Shown: piece after piece, positions 44,076 through 57,569 of the stretch
Layout: each line of letters opens with the position of its first letter
Position numbering within the stretch: the stretch's first letter is position 1
DNA from: Pomphorhynchus laevis
Taxonomy: Eukaryota; Acanthocephala; Palaeacanthocephala; Echinorhynchida; Pomphorhynchidae
Reading direction: 5' to 3'
Length of the DNA stretch: 64,000 bases
NCBI GenBank assembly: GCA_012934845.2
Contig: WNNJ02003426.1
Span: 1-64,000, forward strand
Position numbers and translations under genes: made by a program
Notes under the pieces: generated by a model
Told to the model about the DNA's origin: nothing
Seen by the model: only the letters and a program-made list of their open reading frames with translations
Databases searched by the model: none

Positions 44076-44822
44076 TTAAGAATTATCAGTACAGTCCAAA
44101 TTGAAAACTAGTTTATAGTCATCTTCACAAGTCCACGTGTCTGTGATTATGTTGAGCTTCAAACAATTTCTAAACAGCGAAAAAATAATGAACAATAAGT
44201 TATATATTAACTTACATATGACTGGGATCGACAAGATTATTTGCTCTTTGAAACCACCGTTCCAGTGCATAGCTAAACAATTTACAAAAGCCAATATAAA
44301 AATGAATTGCAAATTAATACCTTATATAATGCCTTAAATTTGTTTTGTTTTTCTTAAAAGTTAAGTAATTAAAGATTGTCGATGCAAAATGCATTAAAAA
44401 TCTTCGAATATTTGGATTTTATCGTTATGCTTACAAAGTAAAAAATTATTTACAAGATATGGATTCTGACAGAATTACATCTTCTAAGTATATTATCATA
44501 CTAATAAATGTGTAACAAACTCATTTGCCAAATAAAGAAGCCACATTTTAAACTTTATATATAAGCATGTAATACAATGCGTTAGTGAACAGCAAAATAA
44601 TCAATAACCCACTTTTAAAAAATTCAATTGTTTAATAAAATATTTCTAAATTAAACTAATATTTTCATAATTTTAGATTAGCTACAAATTTGTGTATATG
44701 GATTAAGAAACATGATTATTGGACTAACGTGTGCCTAACAGATTTTGCTAACATAATCAAAACATACCTCTTAAGCTTTTCCCCGTTGTAAGGGCAGTTT
44801 CTTGTTGTAATCTCACATAGGC
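44076..44822 (-). CDS. LRR gene 3' exons: C-terminal cap and stop
   Basis: Three phase-2 exons read LCEITTRNCPYNGEKLK, then YALERWFQRANNLVDPSH, then NCLKLNIITDTWTCEDDY to a stop at 44,076. Cysteines bracketing an amphipathic segment (LERWFQ...VDPS-INC) match the layout of LRR C-terminal caps. No hydrophobic tail follows, arguing against a membrane or GPI anchor in this transcript. Confidence 0.65.
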
Positions 44823-47800
44823 TGGTGATGTAAAGTTGTCTAAACAGTGCAAATATTATTTTTGCTTTCTTCTTATAATATTATATTATAATATTTACAT
44901 ATCGCATTAATAAATGCGGTATGATGTGTAAAAAGTGGTTTTAGTATAATAAAAAGGATTTATACGACTTTTGTCAAGATATTTTAACATTAAGATATTG
45001 ACATTTTTAAGAAACTTTATAAATTATAAAGAAGTTTTATGTAATTTCTATAAAATTATATTTAAGATTAAGATATTTAAACGTTTTAGTAAAGTATATG
45101 TAGTTTCAGTTAAAAAATCCGATTTATTCTTTTATTAATTTATTTATGCATATATTAAGTTTTAATTGTTTGAAATCTTCCTCACAAAATGTCTTCATGA
45201 AGATCTATGTTTACAATGGAAAGTTTACTCAGAAAATCTGAAACAGGAAATAAGACTAAAAATACAATATTGAAATATTCCATAAAGCATTACTTACAAC
45301 ACAATAGGAAATAACTGTACATCAATAAATAGTTATCAACGATTGGTTTCACAAGTTATACAATTACTGATAAAGTTGTTTCAAGTTCTTAACATTAACG
45401 CTTTAATAAACAAATATTTTTGATTAAATGAAAATCTATAAATTATATTGCTTTTAATATTACAATAGCAAAATAATGAAATAATAACCACATAAACCTT
45501 GGATATTAGTGGTAAATTTAAACTGAAAATAGAATTTATTATAAAGCATCAATGCTTTATTAAGTTTGTTTGCTTTGTAATACCCCTGGATTAAAGTAAC
45601 GTTATATTCTGATTTTGAGTTTATTAATAAATTTAATAGTAAAATTACATAATCCTTAATGTATTGCAATGCACAAAAAAATTTAATTCACAAGCTATTG
45701 ACTTACAATGAATATAGACATTATGTTAATTTATTAATAAATTTAATTATAGTATGAATGTATATGTAATGATGTTAAATTATACAAACTTTTTTAAATT
45801 ATTAAATTAGTATTTTGTGGTATAATTGCATACAATTAAGTATGCTATAAAAGTATGCTACTTTTTTTAAAGTTTGTGTAATTTTTATACTTTTAAACTT
45901 ATATTTTAAAATTTATATTTTTAAACTTTTTTAGTATTTTGTGGTATAATCGCATATTATTAAGTATTAATTACTAAATAATATAACATTTTTTAAGAAG
46001 ATAATGATATGCTATGCTAGTTAAAAGATTACTAATTTGAGCGAACTAATAGTTCGCTCAAATTTTAATGAATCGACAAACTTTTGACTTACATTGGATA
46101 TCGACATATAGATGTTGTGATTATATTTACTCTTTTTATTCGTCTGTTTTCTCTAATATCACTAAAGCGGAAAATCTGCTTTAAAATTTTAAACCAAAGA
46201 GTTAAGTAATAAATTATGTGAATTCCATATACACAAATTGTTACATTGATATAAACTATTGAAAAAAGATATCAATATGCGCTATCTTTGAAATAAATAG
46301 ATACTAAAACATCGACGGTTAATGTTTATAACAGAATGTTATATAATATTTTATCATGTAAAGTAAAATAAAGACAATTAAAACAACCCAGTAGCCATAT
46401 TTAGATCGTTTTCGATTATTTAGCTGAACCTACTATTATTCGATTTCATAAATAAATCACAGAGTAGATAATTTGTTGGGTTTTCTTTGGTAATTTGCAT
46501 TAATTACTTCAAATTAATAAAAAATTAATTTGCAATAAAAACTCGATATAATTAAACAATAAGTAAAATAATTAAACTACTTAAGTTCCCGTCTAATTCG
46601 TTTAATTGGCCATTTCAACTTGTTACCTTTAGAAAAATTTTAATTTTGTAATATTTAACATTAAAATTTAATATTTAGACAACTAAATTACTTATACATT
46701 ACATTTTGTGTAAATATACAATTTATATATTAGATATTATATTAATATTTAAGTAAAATCAAAATTCAATTTTAAAGCTTTAAATTACGCAAAATCAAAA
46801 TTATAGTTGAATAAATTAGAAATTATGATGTGTTAAGATCAAAGTCTTAATTGGTTAGTCAAAATAGAATTTAATAATAATGTTATTATTAATAATGTTA
46901 TTTTAAACCAATTATTGTTGTAAACTTCACAAATGAACCCGAAATTTAATCTTACATTAAATGTACATTCCACGGTGAACTGATATAAATGTCAATTCGA
47001 AGTAGATCTGAATTTGCTAGTATTCTATAATACAATAAATAATGACATTCTAAAAGTGTTACTTTATACAGCTTTCGTAATTGTGCATTAACACCAATGT
47101 CGTATCGTTCTATATTCTTTAGCGGGTTATTACTTAGATCCCTATAAATGTAATCGGAAGCAAAAATGAAACAATGAAGTTGAATTTGTTAGTAATTTGT
47201 CAATGTGCAAGTTTGCATACACAGAACACATACGAAGATATCATATCCACAATGATTTGTAGTAACATAGCATATTTTACCTTCGAATATCTCAGTTTGA
47301 AATTTCACATGGAAATTTCAATTTTATTTTGGTTTTTTTCTTCAAAACGTAAAAGATGATATGTGCTTCTTGTTACAGAATCATCAACTGCTACAGAAAA
47401 GAAATACTGTAGAATTCTGAATTAAGACTAAATGGGATTCGAAGTTTATCTTAATGATTGATCTAGATTAACGAGAAAAGAAAAACGTTTAAACCGACTA
47501 GAGAAACGTTTAAACAGAGAAAAGACAAAATGTCTTTGACATGGCTAATGACTCCGAAGTTTGTCAATCTCCGTCAAGTACATCTTTGAAAGATTGTGTC
47601 ATCATTGGCAAGAACATCACAGATCATTCAAATACAAAAGATTATAAAAACAGATTTTAAAATGTTGAATCAAAATTTTGTAATGCGAATTTGGTATCTA
47701 ATTGCCTTTTATAGATATAAATAACTTGTGAATTATTACTAACTTGATATTTAATATCTTAAATAATAACTTAATAACTTTAATAGCTTAATGACGACTA

Positions 47801-50800
47801 CATTATTAAAAGAATACCGACAAGTCTAGAAAATTTTAATTTTTTCATCAAATTTACTAATTATTTATTATTAACGTTTCCTTAGCTTGGGTTTAACAGT
47901 GGTATCGATAGGAAATCTTGATAGTAAATTACAATTTTTAAATCTTTTTATCTGTTTTATCTCGACCGTATCTTTACTTTAAAGAATATCAAACAATTCA
48001 ATTTCTACTTGAAACTGCTATTTCCACAAAATGTAAAACTGGTCTGACGATCAATTTACTTTTGTAGAATAAGCGATTAATTTTCATTAATAAAAATTTA
48101 ATAATTTATTAAATTATTAATTTTTATAATTTTATATTTCATTAATTAAACAAAGTTTCCATAGTATGGATCTAACAGTGGTATCGATGAGAAATCTTGA
48201 AACTAAATCATAAAGAGATTTTCAAATTATAACAAACTATTTTTTATTTTTATTCTTTAATTCATTAAAGACCAAAACTGGAAACTAAGCATTCCCTCGA
48301 CGTATTAGATACATTCTTTAGAATAAATCAATTAAAGCGAATATTGAGAAATCGAAAATTATAAAATTTCTTAAGGAAAACCATACTCGCCGTTTAGACA
48401 AGCCTATGACTGAATAATCACCCTCTAGAATCCTGTAAGAACTACACCTACTTAGGTATTCTTCTTTCATCCATACTCGCCGTTTAGACAAGCTATGACT
48501 GAATAATCACCCTCTAGAATCCTGTAAGAACTACACCTACTTAGGTATTCTTCTTTCATCCAGATGGTCATTCTAACTTCATCCTGACAGCAAAGCATCT
48601 AAAGTTACAATTGCGACCTCTACGCTTCCAACATTGGTTCACTCTCATTCGAAAGTGCTATCCGCTATTTCCGTACCATTGGCATCTTGGCGCAAATCGA
48701 CAGATGTCAATGAAGATTTGTTAAGCACGTTATAGGTGTGTCTCCTACATCTTCTTCTACTGCAATAGAACCGATTTCAAAACTACAACCTTGTTCCGTA
48801 TTTCTTTGTAATTTCCACCATCTTCCTCGAACATGTGAATTTTGCTATAACCTCCAAAACCTTGAAGTAAAATTATCTTTACTCGACCCAGACATATACC
48901 TGACCCCTGCATTCATTCAAATCAATTGACGAAATCCACGGACGCAAAAGCTCCCTCTTACTTGGAGAGTCTCTCTTCATGGGTACCATGATAAATTTTG
49001 CTCCATCCGTATCCAAATTAATACCTGCACATCCCTTTGCCTCAAATCATGTAATTCCTTGTTTCACTTGTTTGACTGACACCATCTTTCAAAGATGTAC
49101 TTGACGGAGATTGACAAACTTCGGAGTCATTAGCCATGTCAAAGACATTTTGTCTTTTCTCTGTTTTAATGTATATTTGGTGTTTTTATTTAGTTTAGCC
49201 TAATATCGAGAGACAACGAGGAAAATAAATTATCTCTATATTATTACTTTAAAGACAAATCAAACAATTTAATTTCTACTTGAAACTGCTATTTCCACAA
49301 AACTTAAATTGGTTTGACGATCAATTATTTTACTTAATCGCTTATTTTACTTTTGTAAAAAAGGGATTAATTTTCATTAATAAAACTTTTATAATTTATT
49401 AAATTATTAATTTTTATAATTTTAAATTTCATTAATTAAACAAAGTTTCCTTAGCTTGGGTCTAACAGTGATATCGATGGGAAATCGTGATAGTAAATCA
49501 TAAAAAGATTGTTTCAAATTATAACTAACTTTTTTTAATTTTAATCTTTAATTCATTAATTAAGATCTAATTAATATAACGATTAATATTTATCAAAGTC
49601 GTTTATACTGTAGGTCTTTCTTGCATTTTTATATCTAAAATAATGATTGGGTGTAGTTAAAATACAAAATCATAAAATTGTAAGATACCACAGACAAAGT
49701 ACATAATGATTTATACATAATAAACACAAAATGTAGTTAAGCATATCTTTTGAAATTTAAACCAAACATGCTAATGCGAATCTGGTGTCTTATTTTAAAT
49801 CAATTAAGCTTGTATTATTGACACAATATTGATTAGTCTTGAAATTTTCAACATAAAACCGATTGGTAAAATATATTTAAAACACTTGATTGTTGATGTT
49901 GAACTATAAAATTTGTATCTTGATTATTATTAACCCGATATTTAATTACTTTATATAATATCAAGTAATAACTTCATACTTAATCGTAATATCCGTTATT
50001 AATGACGGTAACATGATTGACACAATATAAACAAGATAAATATTTTAAAGAAAAATTTATCTTTTTTAATATTATTTAAAATCAGCAAATATAACTTACA
50101 ATTCTTCCAGTAATGTCATTATTTGTGGAAAATTCTCATCGATATTAGCAATCATATTTGAAGAAACATTTCTAAATGAAGAAAACTTAAATATTTATTG
50201 ACCCCATATGTGCTCTTAAAGTGTAACACAAATCTTCCTAAAACGTTAATCTATAGACAGATGCTAAACTTTTACAAAAATTTAATTATATGCAATGTAA
50301 TCTTAAATTATTCATTAATGGAATAGTGTAAAATCAAAAACATCTTATAAACTGAATTGATAATTTAATTATTTATTATGCAGTTCTTTAAATAACAAAA
50401 CTATTTAAAAACTTATTTCTGTAAACTTGTAAAATACAAATTTGTTGATCAATAATATATCATTTATTTAATAAAATTATATTTAAGGCTTATCGTTGTG
50501 TTCGCTAATCTAATATTCAAAATGCAGTGCATTTTGACTGTAAACAATGTAGAATTTGTTATAGCGTTTAGAAATATTATTAAATATATACAGAATATTT
50601 AGTCAATACAAATGTAAAGATAACATCATTTGTAAAAATGTATAGGTCAAAATACAATTATGTTAAAAACCAGCATACTTGAATTATGCCATTCTAAAAA
50701 GCAATATAATGATAAACTGTATTTACGAAATCAATTGAAAATTTTATGTTGTCAATCAAATTAATATACGTACAGTATTTTTGTGTGACTTATATCTTCG

Positions 50801-53800
50801 CAATCGGAGCCCAAAAGATCTTCCAGTAAATTGTGGGATATATCCCTACGCTCGTAAGTAAGTGTAAATATCAAATCACCAAAAAAACACTTACAGAACT
50901 CTTGTAGTGTAAAACATCCTGACTGAATTTGCTTTTTGTATGTGATTTCCTGATAGATATCTATTGAAAGTAAAATATTGCGTGCCAGAAGTGAACCGTT
51001 ATATAATATTTTACGGTTCTAACAAAGTACTAAATATATCCTATTCGAAAAATATGCTCTTAATTAAAATGAAATTTTATTAATAATTAATTAAATTAAT
51101 AATTAATCAATAATTAATTTGATTTATTTTGTTTCTTGAACTTCGTTAGGTTCGAGAAATAAAATAGGTATTTTAATGCCAGGTATCAAAAAATTATTAT
51201 TTATTGGCAAATTGATATTCTATAAAACTAAAAGAAAAAGGCAGTTATAATTTGGCAACTATTACTCCCATTGGGACATATAGTAAACCGTTCTATCAAT
51301 TATTAAAATAAAATTTAATTAATAATACTTCATTCAAGAAATTAAAAAAGTATTTTAAAGACAGTTTTAGAACTAAAGGAAGATATTATCATCTTGAAAT
51401 ATGTCATTGACGTTGTTACCGAACTCCGCAATGTCAAATTTACAGGGTTAGTGATATTCACAATAACTTAATACGGACTTCTTGTAGTGATTATAGACAA
51501 AAGGGCCTGACGAGTACGATGTGCAAAGTTCATGAAAGATTAGTCGCTGTAGAATTTAGGGTCACTTAAACACTCATGAAGTCATATCGTCTTGTCAGCA
51601 CGGATTTTTACTATAAATCATGTCTGTCAAATTTACTAACTGCTCGCGAAATGTGGACTGAGGCACGCAGATATTATATCAAGATATCTTATTAATTTTT
51701 AAGGGATATTTAAATAATTAAAATAAAGAGTTGTAACAAGATAATTATGTACACGATAACTCAATAACTAGCAAAGGATGCCTTTTTGCAATTTTGCATA
51801 ACGGACATTGCCATTTTCAAACAAGGTGTTGGTCATTGCAAAATTACTTAATAGCTACAAGAAAGAGGATGCTCAATGAATTATTTGTGTTGGATCACTA
51901 GCATTAGGCTAGGGAATCATTAACGAACCTAGTGCGGTGAACAATTTTCACAGTTTGATGATAACTCATGCTCGAACATGCTAAATTGTCAAATAAGCAA
52001 AATCGCGACAGTTCGACATCAATTAATTCATTAGGAAGTTTGTTCGTTCCTGCAATTCTCTCTAGATCATCTGCGTTGCATTAAATGCAACATGTTAGAT
52101 AAAGGCATGTCCTACAGCTACATAAGGTTCATCCACAACGACTGTTTTTCAAACTTGTTGGATACATATTATCAAATTAGATGAATAAATACATAACTAG
52201 TTCGAGGCGTTAAAAAATCGATAGGAATAATAAAAGACGAATTTAACTCCGTATTCTCTTGATAGTATTCGGTTAAATAGAAACAAAATCAAGTAACGTT
52301 TTAACCAAATAAAGCGTTCATTTTAATTATTCTACAGTTGCACATTTTAGATATTTTAATGTTTTACAAATTTTAATGTTTTATTTTTATCAAGACCATG
52401 GAATAGCTAATTTGAACAAGTTGACGGAATATCTTTTTACAAATACACACAGAAAATGTGTTAATGCAAAGTATTGGTTGACTAAATACAAGCACACAAT
52501 ATGCTAACTTTGTAAATTTTAGATACGCTGTTAAATAATGATTACTAACATTTCGTATTCAGAATTGTACTTGCATGTAAACCGAACATATTCCCATAAT
52601 GAATTGCGATTCAGATATCTAAATGGAAATATAAAGAAATCCACGCGATCATTTAATATATTATTATGTTTTAATAAATTTTCCATTATTTAAATGTTTA
52701 CTTTATTAAAATTATTTTACTTTTGTTTGAATTATTTTAACTGTAAAATGATAAAACGCTATACTACGAAAATTGACCTCATCAATTTGCTCACTAATTT
52801 TCAATTTATATTGTTTAACAAATATGTAGCCTTATCCCTTTACATAGATGCAAAAATTATAGATACAAATTTTGTATTTGTGAATATTCGAATACTATAG
52901 CCATCTGATATATTTTAGTTTACGTTTGCATAGTTTTTATAAAAGTATTTGTTGTGTTCTAATCAATTTTAGTACTTCATTTAAAACGTTCAATTAAACA
53001 TGTAAACTACAGAGTTTAAAATATTTAACTAAGCTTTTTCTATAGTACGCCAAACATATAAATGTTTTAATCGTTAAATGAAAATTCGAGAATATTATGA
53101 TTTCGCAAATAATTGCATTATATAATTTGATTACACATTATTTTGTCTTTGTATGTTTTACTTCTTTTTATAATTGACTGTTCATTAACAATTAAGTGTA
53201 AACAAATAAATATTTATTAATTAAAATACGTGCAATATAAGCAAATCAAATAAGAAATATTCTTGCCCATATTATTAAATCCTTATTGAATAATGTATTA
53301 ACGAAATAAACTTTAACTTCACTTATTCTGTAGCTACAATACTTTTTAAGTTATAAAATTTTTTAATTTGTACTATACAGAAATTTTAAAATGTAAATTT
53401 CTCAATATTTTCAAGAATTCAGATTAGGGCAAGATTTTTGATAACTCAGAATTTTTATGAACTGATTATTAAATTATACCACATGCTAGAATGAATACTA
53501 AGTTCATTAAGATCAATAACCGATGCTTGACATGATTACAATAGCAGCTATTAAAATAAGTATAGGAATTACGCCTATGATACTTTCGATGCGCTCCTAT
53601 ATTGTACAGGGCGTGTATACATGGAGAGGAATATTAAAATTAGAAATTATTCTTCAAAACCTTTTGACCATTGCAATAATAATTTTCAAGTTTTATGTTT
53701 TGGCAAACGTAACGCTTGAAAAGAGTTCATCATTTTTTCCTTAGCAGTCGATTTTAAATAAATTTAATATTATTTAAATATAATTAAATAAACCTCACAT

Positions 53801-56800
53801 CTTGCAAAGGTTAGCCACATTTTCAAGAAGACTATAACTTGATAGGTTAGTATCGCTGAGATCACTAAATTTGTAATAGGAAAACTCAAAAAATGTATTG
53901 CCATTTACACGTTTTAATAAAATGCACAATGCCATCTAAAGTAACTTTCTAGATTTTATATTTGTAATTTAGAATATCACGTAATATTGATAGTAAAACC
54001 ATGTTGACATCGTTATATGTATTGATTACTGGTGCATAATATTTAGACAACACATGGACTGTATTTGATAAAAGCAGTAAAATGTCATTTTCCATTCGAG
54101 TGCAATATTAAAATTGTTTTAAATATTCCAAAATAAATTATAAAATAATTTAAATATATTTCGAAGTGGATCAGAAGTATTATTTCTACTAACATAAAAA
54201 CAATATGAAAAGTCGATTATTACAAATCAATGTTAAAATTCAGGTAATTTACAGACTTGAACTTATCCCTGTTTGAATAAATTGGTTTATTAATTGCAAT
54301 ATAATCATTTTTATTATTTACAACGCCAATCTTTATCCACATAATTTCACGCAGAATAATAAAAACATATTGTATTATTATGAGCAATGTAAAGTAATAA
54401 ATTAGTTTCAAACACATCATATTATGCGGAAATTTTATATAAATTTACAGCTGTTTATTATTTGAGAATAATTATATGTTATATTTTGAACATTTCAAGA
54501 TATGCGTATTTTAAATTAAAAATACAATATGGAAATAACACAGTTTTATTCGACATAATACATTTATAATAAGGTTCAATTATAATTAGATTCTTCTTAA
54601 ATAATAGTTATTCATTATAATTATTTATAATTTAATATTATATTTTTAATATTAAATATTAATGTTTATCTAATATTTATATAAAATATTATAATAAAGT
54701 AAACATTTGAATAATATTAATATTTATAAACAAATGTGTAAGCAATCTAAATCATTGAATATTTAAATTATATTACTAAAGCATTATTAATTAAATGTTT
54801 ATTTCCTGAAATATTCAATATTGTCATCAATTATTGTACTAACAAAACACAAATCTAGAAAAAAGAACACTTTATTCTGTGAAAGAAACAATTTTATTAA
54901 ATTAGAAAATTTTTCCGTTCCATAAGGTTTAAAATTATATTTTCATTTATACATAAGCAAAGAAACAACTTCATCAACTACATTTTAGCAGATTGCGGTC
55001 TCTAAAATACGATTTTGAAATTTTGACCGTTAATTTAATCGTTTATTGAATCATTAAAGTATTTTAAGTGATTGGAATGACCAAACGACGAATCTACAGA
55101 GATATGTCAATATTATTAAAATATCATTAAAATTTAATCATTAAAATATTATTTAATGATGGAATTCTAATCTCCGTTGGAAATTTCAGATATTTCTGTT
55201 ACTACCAGTTTCCACAATTTAGCATTCATAAATGACACCCGACGGTTGTTTTTATCAAATGCACGTATAATTAAAATTAAATGTAAAATGATTACAATAA
55301 AATGATGCAAATGCGTTTAAATCATACATGAATAAAAATTTATTCCATTAACGACTTAAAAGCTCACTAAAAGCACACAAAAGCTTGAAAAAGTTTTGTT
55401 TGGTAGAAAGCTATTTATTTTAAAAGCCAACAAAAACTTTAAAAAGCTTTTGTTTGGTCGAAAGCTATTTATTTTTGAGAATTTTAAGCACATTTACAAT
55501 TTATAGCTTTTAAAAAGCTTTTTTAAGGTTGTTTTTATTTTCTAGGTTTTGATGTTTTAATTTTTTGATTATTTTAATTTGTTGAATATGTATTTTTGTA
55601 ACAAATGACGACTTTGATTATTTTGTTAATATAAAACCACTTGAATCAATATAATATAGTCATTTGATTAACAGATAAATCAATCAATAAACTCAATTCA
55701 ATAAATTTAACAATTATTTTTATAGTAACTTGGCTATCGACAAGAAACAAGTAGTCTCAAAACACTTCAACGACTTTTCTATTAGTTTCTAGGTTTTTGT
55801 TTTTTAATTTGTTGATTATCAATAATTAAATACATTATAAACATTTGAATATCTCAATATTTAGAAGCAATTGAGTAAGCAATTTTAAATGTATATCAAT
55901 ATTAGATATATTATACTTATCATACATATATACATTACATTATATCCGATAATTTAATAAATATCCTATAATTTTTAAATATCTCAACGAAAAACTATTA
56001 GTATAAATTTGACAAGACGGTACTTTTTGTTATCAAACATTAAAGTAATACCCTTTAGTTACAGGCTGAATCAACATAAACCATTATTTCTTACAATAAA
56101 AATTCGACTCAAGAGCTCAGTCCTTAAAACTCTAAAAGATAGTGCTTTGCAAAGTTAACTTTTGTAAAATTGAACTTTTATCCTCCATATTTTAATTTAA
56201 ACCTCTAAAACAGTTTAATAAGTTTAAACAAGAGTTAAATGCATTTGATAATAAAAGTTTAATAAGAGTAATAAACCTTTTAATTTTCAAGGTATTAAGA
56301 GTAATTGTCAATTGAGTACACACGAAAACGTTTGCTTTTTAATGACCTTTTGATACCAGAAAAAAATATAATTCGTTTTGTGGTGACTATTATAATTAGA
56401 AAATTAGCTTCAATAATAATAAATTTTACAAAGAAACAATGTTTTTTGAACAAAATATAATACTTCAAACTTAAAGTTTATTTTATAGAAAGTAATAAAT
56501 ACAGAAAGTTTAATTAACCTATTTATCAAAATGTAAGGAAGTTAAACTTTTCTATGTGATTATAGATAATTTAAATTATTTTTATATTACCTGATGTTAT
56601 AACAACTTACATTTCGGTTAGGCCTGTAAGACTGTCAAATGTGGTACCCTCGAAAGTAAAATGTTGATTATTCGCGAGATTTCTGTTTGACATACCGAAC
56701 TAATTAAATTTTTTGAACTAAAGACAGCACTTACAATGCAGACAATTGGCGTCCATTCCCATACAATAACGCTTCATCGAAATATACGTAACGAATTTGA

Positions 56801-57564
56801 TTATATGAACAATTACTGTACAAACGATATTGTTGCCGGCGAAATTTGAAGAGTTTATATGAATTACTTACAGAATACGAAGCGATGGAGTTAACACCCA
56901 TTCTATTGCAAGCCGAGTTAGTTTATTATTCGAAAGGTCCCTGTTGAAAATCGTGATCAGTGTAACATCATTTTGAAGAAACATTACATAATATTTGTAT
57001 AATATTTAATAAAAATATCTTTAATAATGATTTTTTAAGCTCTTATTGAAGTAGCTTACATCGATAGTTTTTAATATTTAATTTAGTATACTTACAGAAC
57101 TTCTAATATTGATTTAGACAATATTATCGACGTATTTTCGTTCACATAATTAAGATATTCAATTTCATTGAAGGACAGGTTCCTACACAATTATATATTT
57201 GCATTGTAAACATTTGCTGTATAACTTACAAAATTTGCAGTTTTGTATTTAAAAGAATGTCGTACAGTTTGGTAAACTCCTTAATTCTATTAAAAGACAT
57301 GTCCCTAAAACATTTTATTTCAAGAAATAAAAAATAAATTATTCAAAATTTTTGCTTTCTGTGGACATACAGCTTTGATAAACTTTTACAGCACGGCATT
57401 CTTTCAATTGCGATATCAATTCCAGAAGCATTAATCAATGATCTAAAAACAAGCATTATCATTTGATATAAAACTGTTTCTAAATATGTTCATACAATTC
57501 TCTGAGTTTAAACATTTGACAAATATCTGGTTTCATTATATTCAGGTTTGAATTATAAATATTC
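44076..57564 (-). CDS. Leucine-rich repeat protein gene, 17 exons, one repeat per exon
   Basis: Exons in transcript order: 57,496-57,564; 57,371-57,442; 57,230-57,304; 57,096-57,182; 56,872-56,940; 56,735-56,815; 56,611-56,682; 53,799-53,864; 52,550-52,618; 50,895-50,960; 50,774-50,845; 50,100-50,171; 47,070-47,141; 46,093-46,161; 44,769-44,822; 44,216-44,272; 44,076-44,169 (stop). Introns are all phase 2, with GTAAGT-like donors and AG acceptors. Fourteen exons each give one LRR (for example DLSNNKLTRLAIEWVL, DMSFNRIKEFTKLYDIL, DISHNLLEDLL), and the split codon at nearly every junction is Leu or Ile, the conserved repeat position. The last three exons look like a Cys-containing C-cap and end without a membrane segment, so a secreted product is likely. 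The signal peptide and N-cap lie upstream and were not found. Exons at 52.6, 50.9 and 46.1 kb are the least certain. Proteins of this kind are usually extracellular binding or adhesion proteins; the partner is unknown. Confidence 0.8.
45000..46090. other. A+T-rich intron DNA with short local repeats
   Basis: Within the LRR gene. Pairs such as TATTTTGTGGTATAAT (45,812 and 45,931) and GACTTACA-type motifs recur. I could not define an exon here. Confidence 0.5.
47514..49170. repeat. Inverted repeat enclosing a LINE RT relic
   Basis: About 100 bp at 47,514-47,610 (GACTCCGAAGTTTGTCAATC) recur inverted at 49,075-49,170. The inside holds an 87-bp direct tandem duplication (48,388-48,561) and a LINE relic. 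It lies in an LRR-gene intron. Confidence 0.75.
47873..49530. repeat. About 290-bp direct repeat units, interrupted
   Basis: Units carrying TTTCCTTAGCTTGGGT-TAACAGTG and CTACTTGAAACTGCTATTTCC recur at 47,873, 48,150 and 49,441 (first motif) and at 48,005 and 49,270 (second motif). The LINE relic and inverted repeat interrupt the array. Confidence 0.7.
48388..48930 (+). mobile_element. LINE RT C-terminal relic (unrelated family)
   Basis: Plus-strand frames give KNYTYLGILLS (in both tandem units), FHPDGHSNFILTAKHLK and KHVIGVSPTSSSTAIE, landmarks of the RT thumb and tail in several LINE groups. It is heavily frameshifted with stops. The family is not resolved, and it is not the Jockey/I-like family of this window. 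Confidence 0.55.
51185..51290 (-). mobile_element. Penelope-like element scrap
   Basis: The minus strand keeps CCCAATGGGAGTAATAGT and TTTTATAGAATATCAATTTG, corresponding to the PMGGNSSPI and FIEYEF region of the PLE RT at 41.1 kb. It lies in an LRR-gene intron. Confidence 0.6.
51470..51685 (+). mobile_element. LINE RT fragment, fingers region
   Basis: Reads SDYRQKGLTSTMCKVHERLV and, after an in-frame stop, KSYRLVSTDFYYKSCLSNLL-TAREMWTEA. This matches the YRPVSLTS-x-CK-x-E-R...QHGF-x-KGRSCLTNLL-x-ARE-W block of CR1/RTE-like RTs. It is a short relic inside an LRR-gene intron, on the opposite strand to the gene. Confidence 0.65.
53513..53596 (-). CDS. Possible alternative terminal exon with membrane helix
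   Basis: After a fair acceptor (CCTGTACAATATAG/G) the frame reads ERIESIIGVIPILILIAAIV and ends in a stop seven residues later, an obvious hydrophobic helix. It lies between LRR exons at 53.8 and 52.6 kb, but its frame is not the phase-2 frame of those exons. It would need another donor. It may be an alternative membrane-anchored end or chance. Confidence 0.25.
   Translation of the reverse strand, partial: ERIESIIGVIPILILIAAIVIMSSIGY
53870..56600. other. A+T-rich intron DNA of the LRR gene
   Basis: No exon is recognised with the phase-2 LRR signature. Two near-identical AAAAGCTTTTGTTTGGT-like stretches (55,390 and 55,440) are the only clear local repeat. Confidence 0.5.
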
Positions 57565-57569
57565 CTAAA

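Noticed and set aside
45265-45320. Candidate LRR exon at a GTAAGT donor near 45,290 (minus)
   Set aside because: Every acceptor tried gives stops in the required phase.
46925-47030. Candidate exon with SSPWNV text and a GTAAGA donor (minus)
   Set aside because: Would need entry in the wrong phase relative to the neighbouring LRR exons.
52694-52900. 68-codon plus-strand open frame
   Set aside because: A+T-driven hydrophobic text inside an LRR-gene intron, with no splice sites or motif.
53523-53744. 73-codon plus-strand open frame with hydrophobic stretches
   Set aside because: Overlaps the better-bounded minus-strand membrane exon candidate; no supporting sites on the plus strand.
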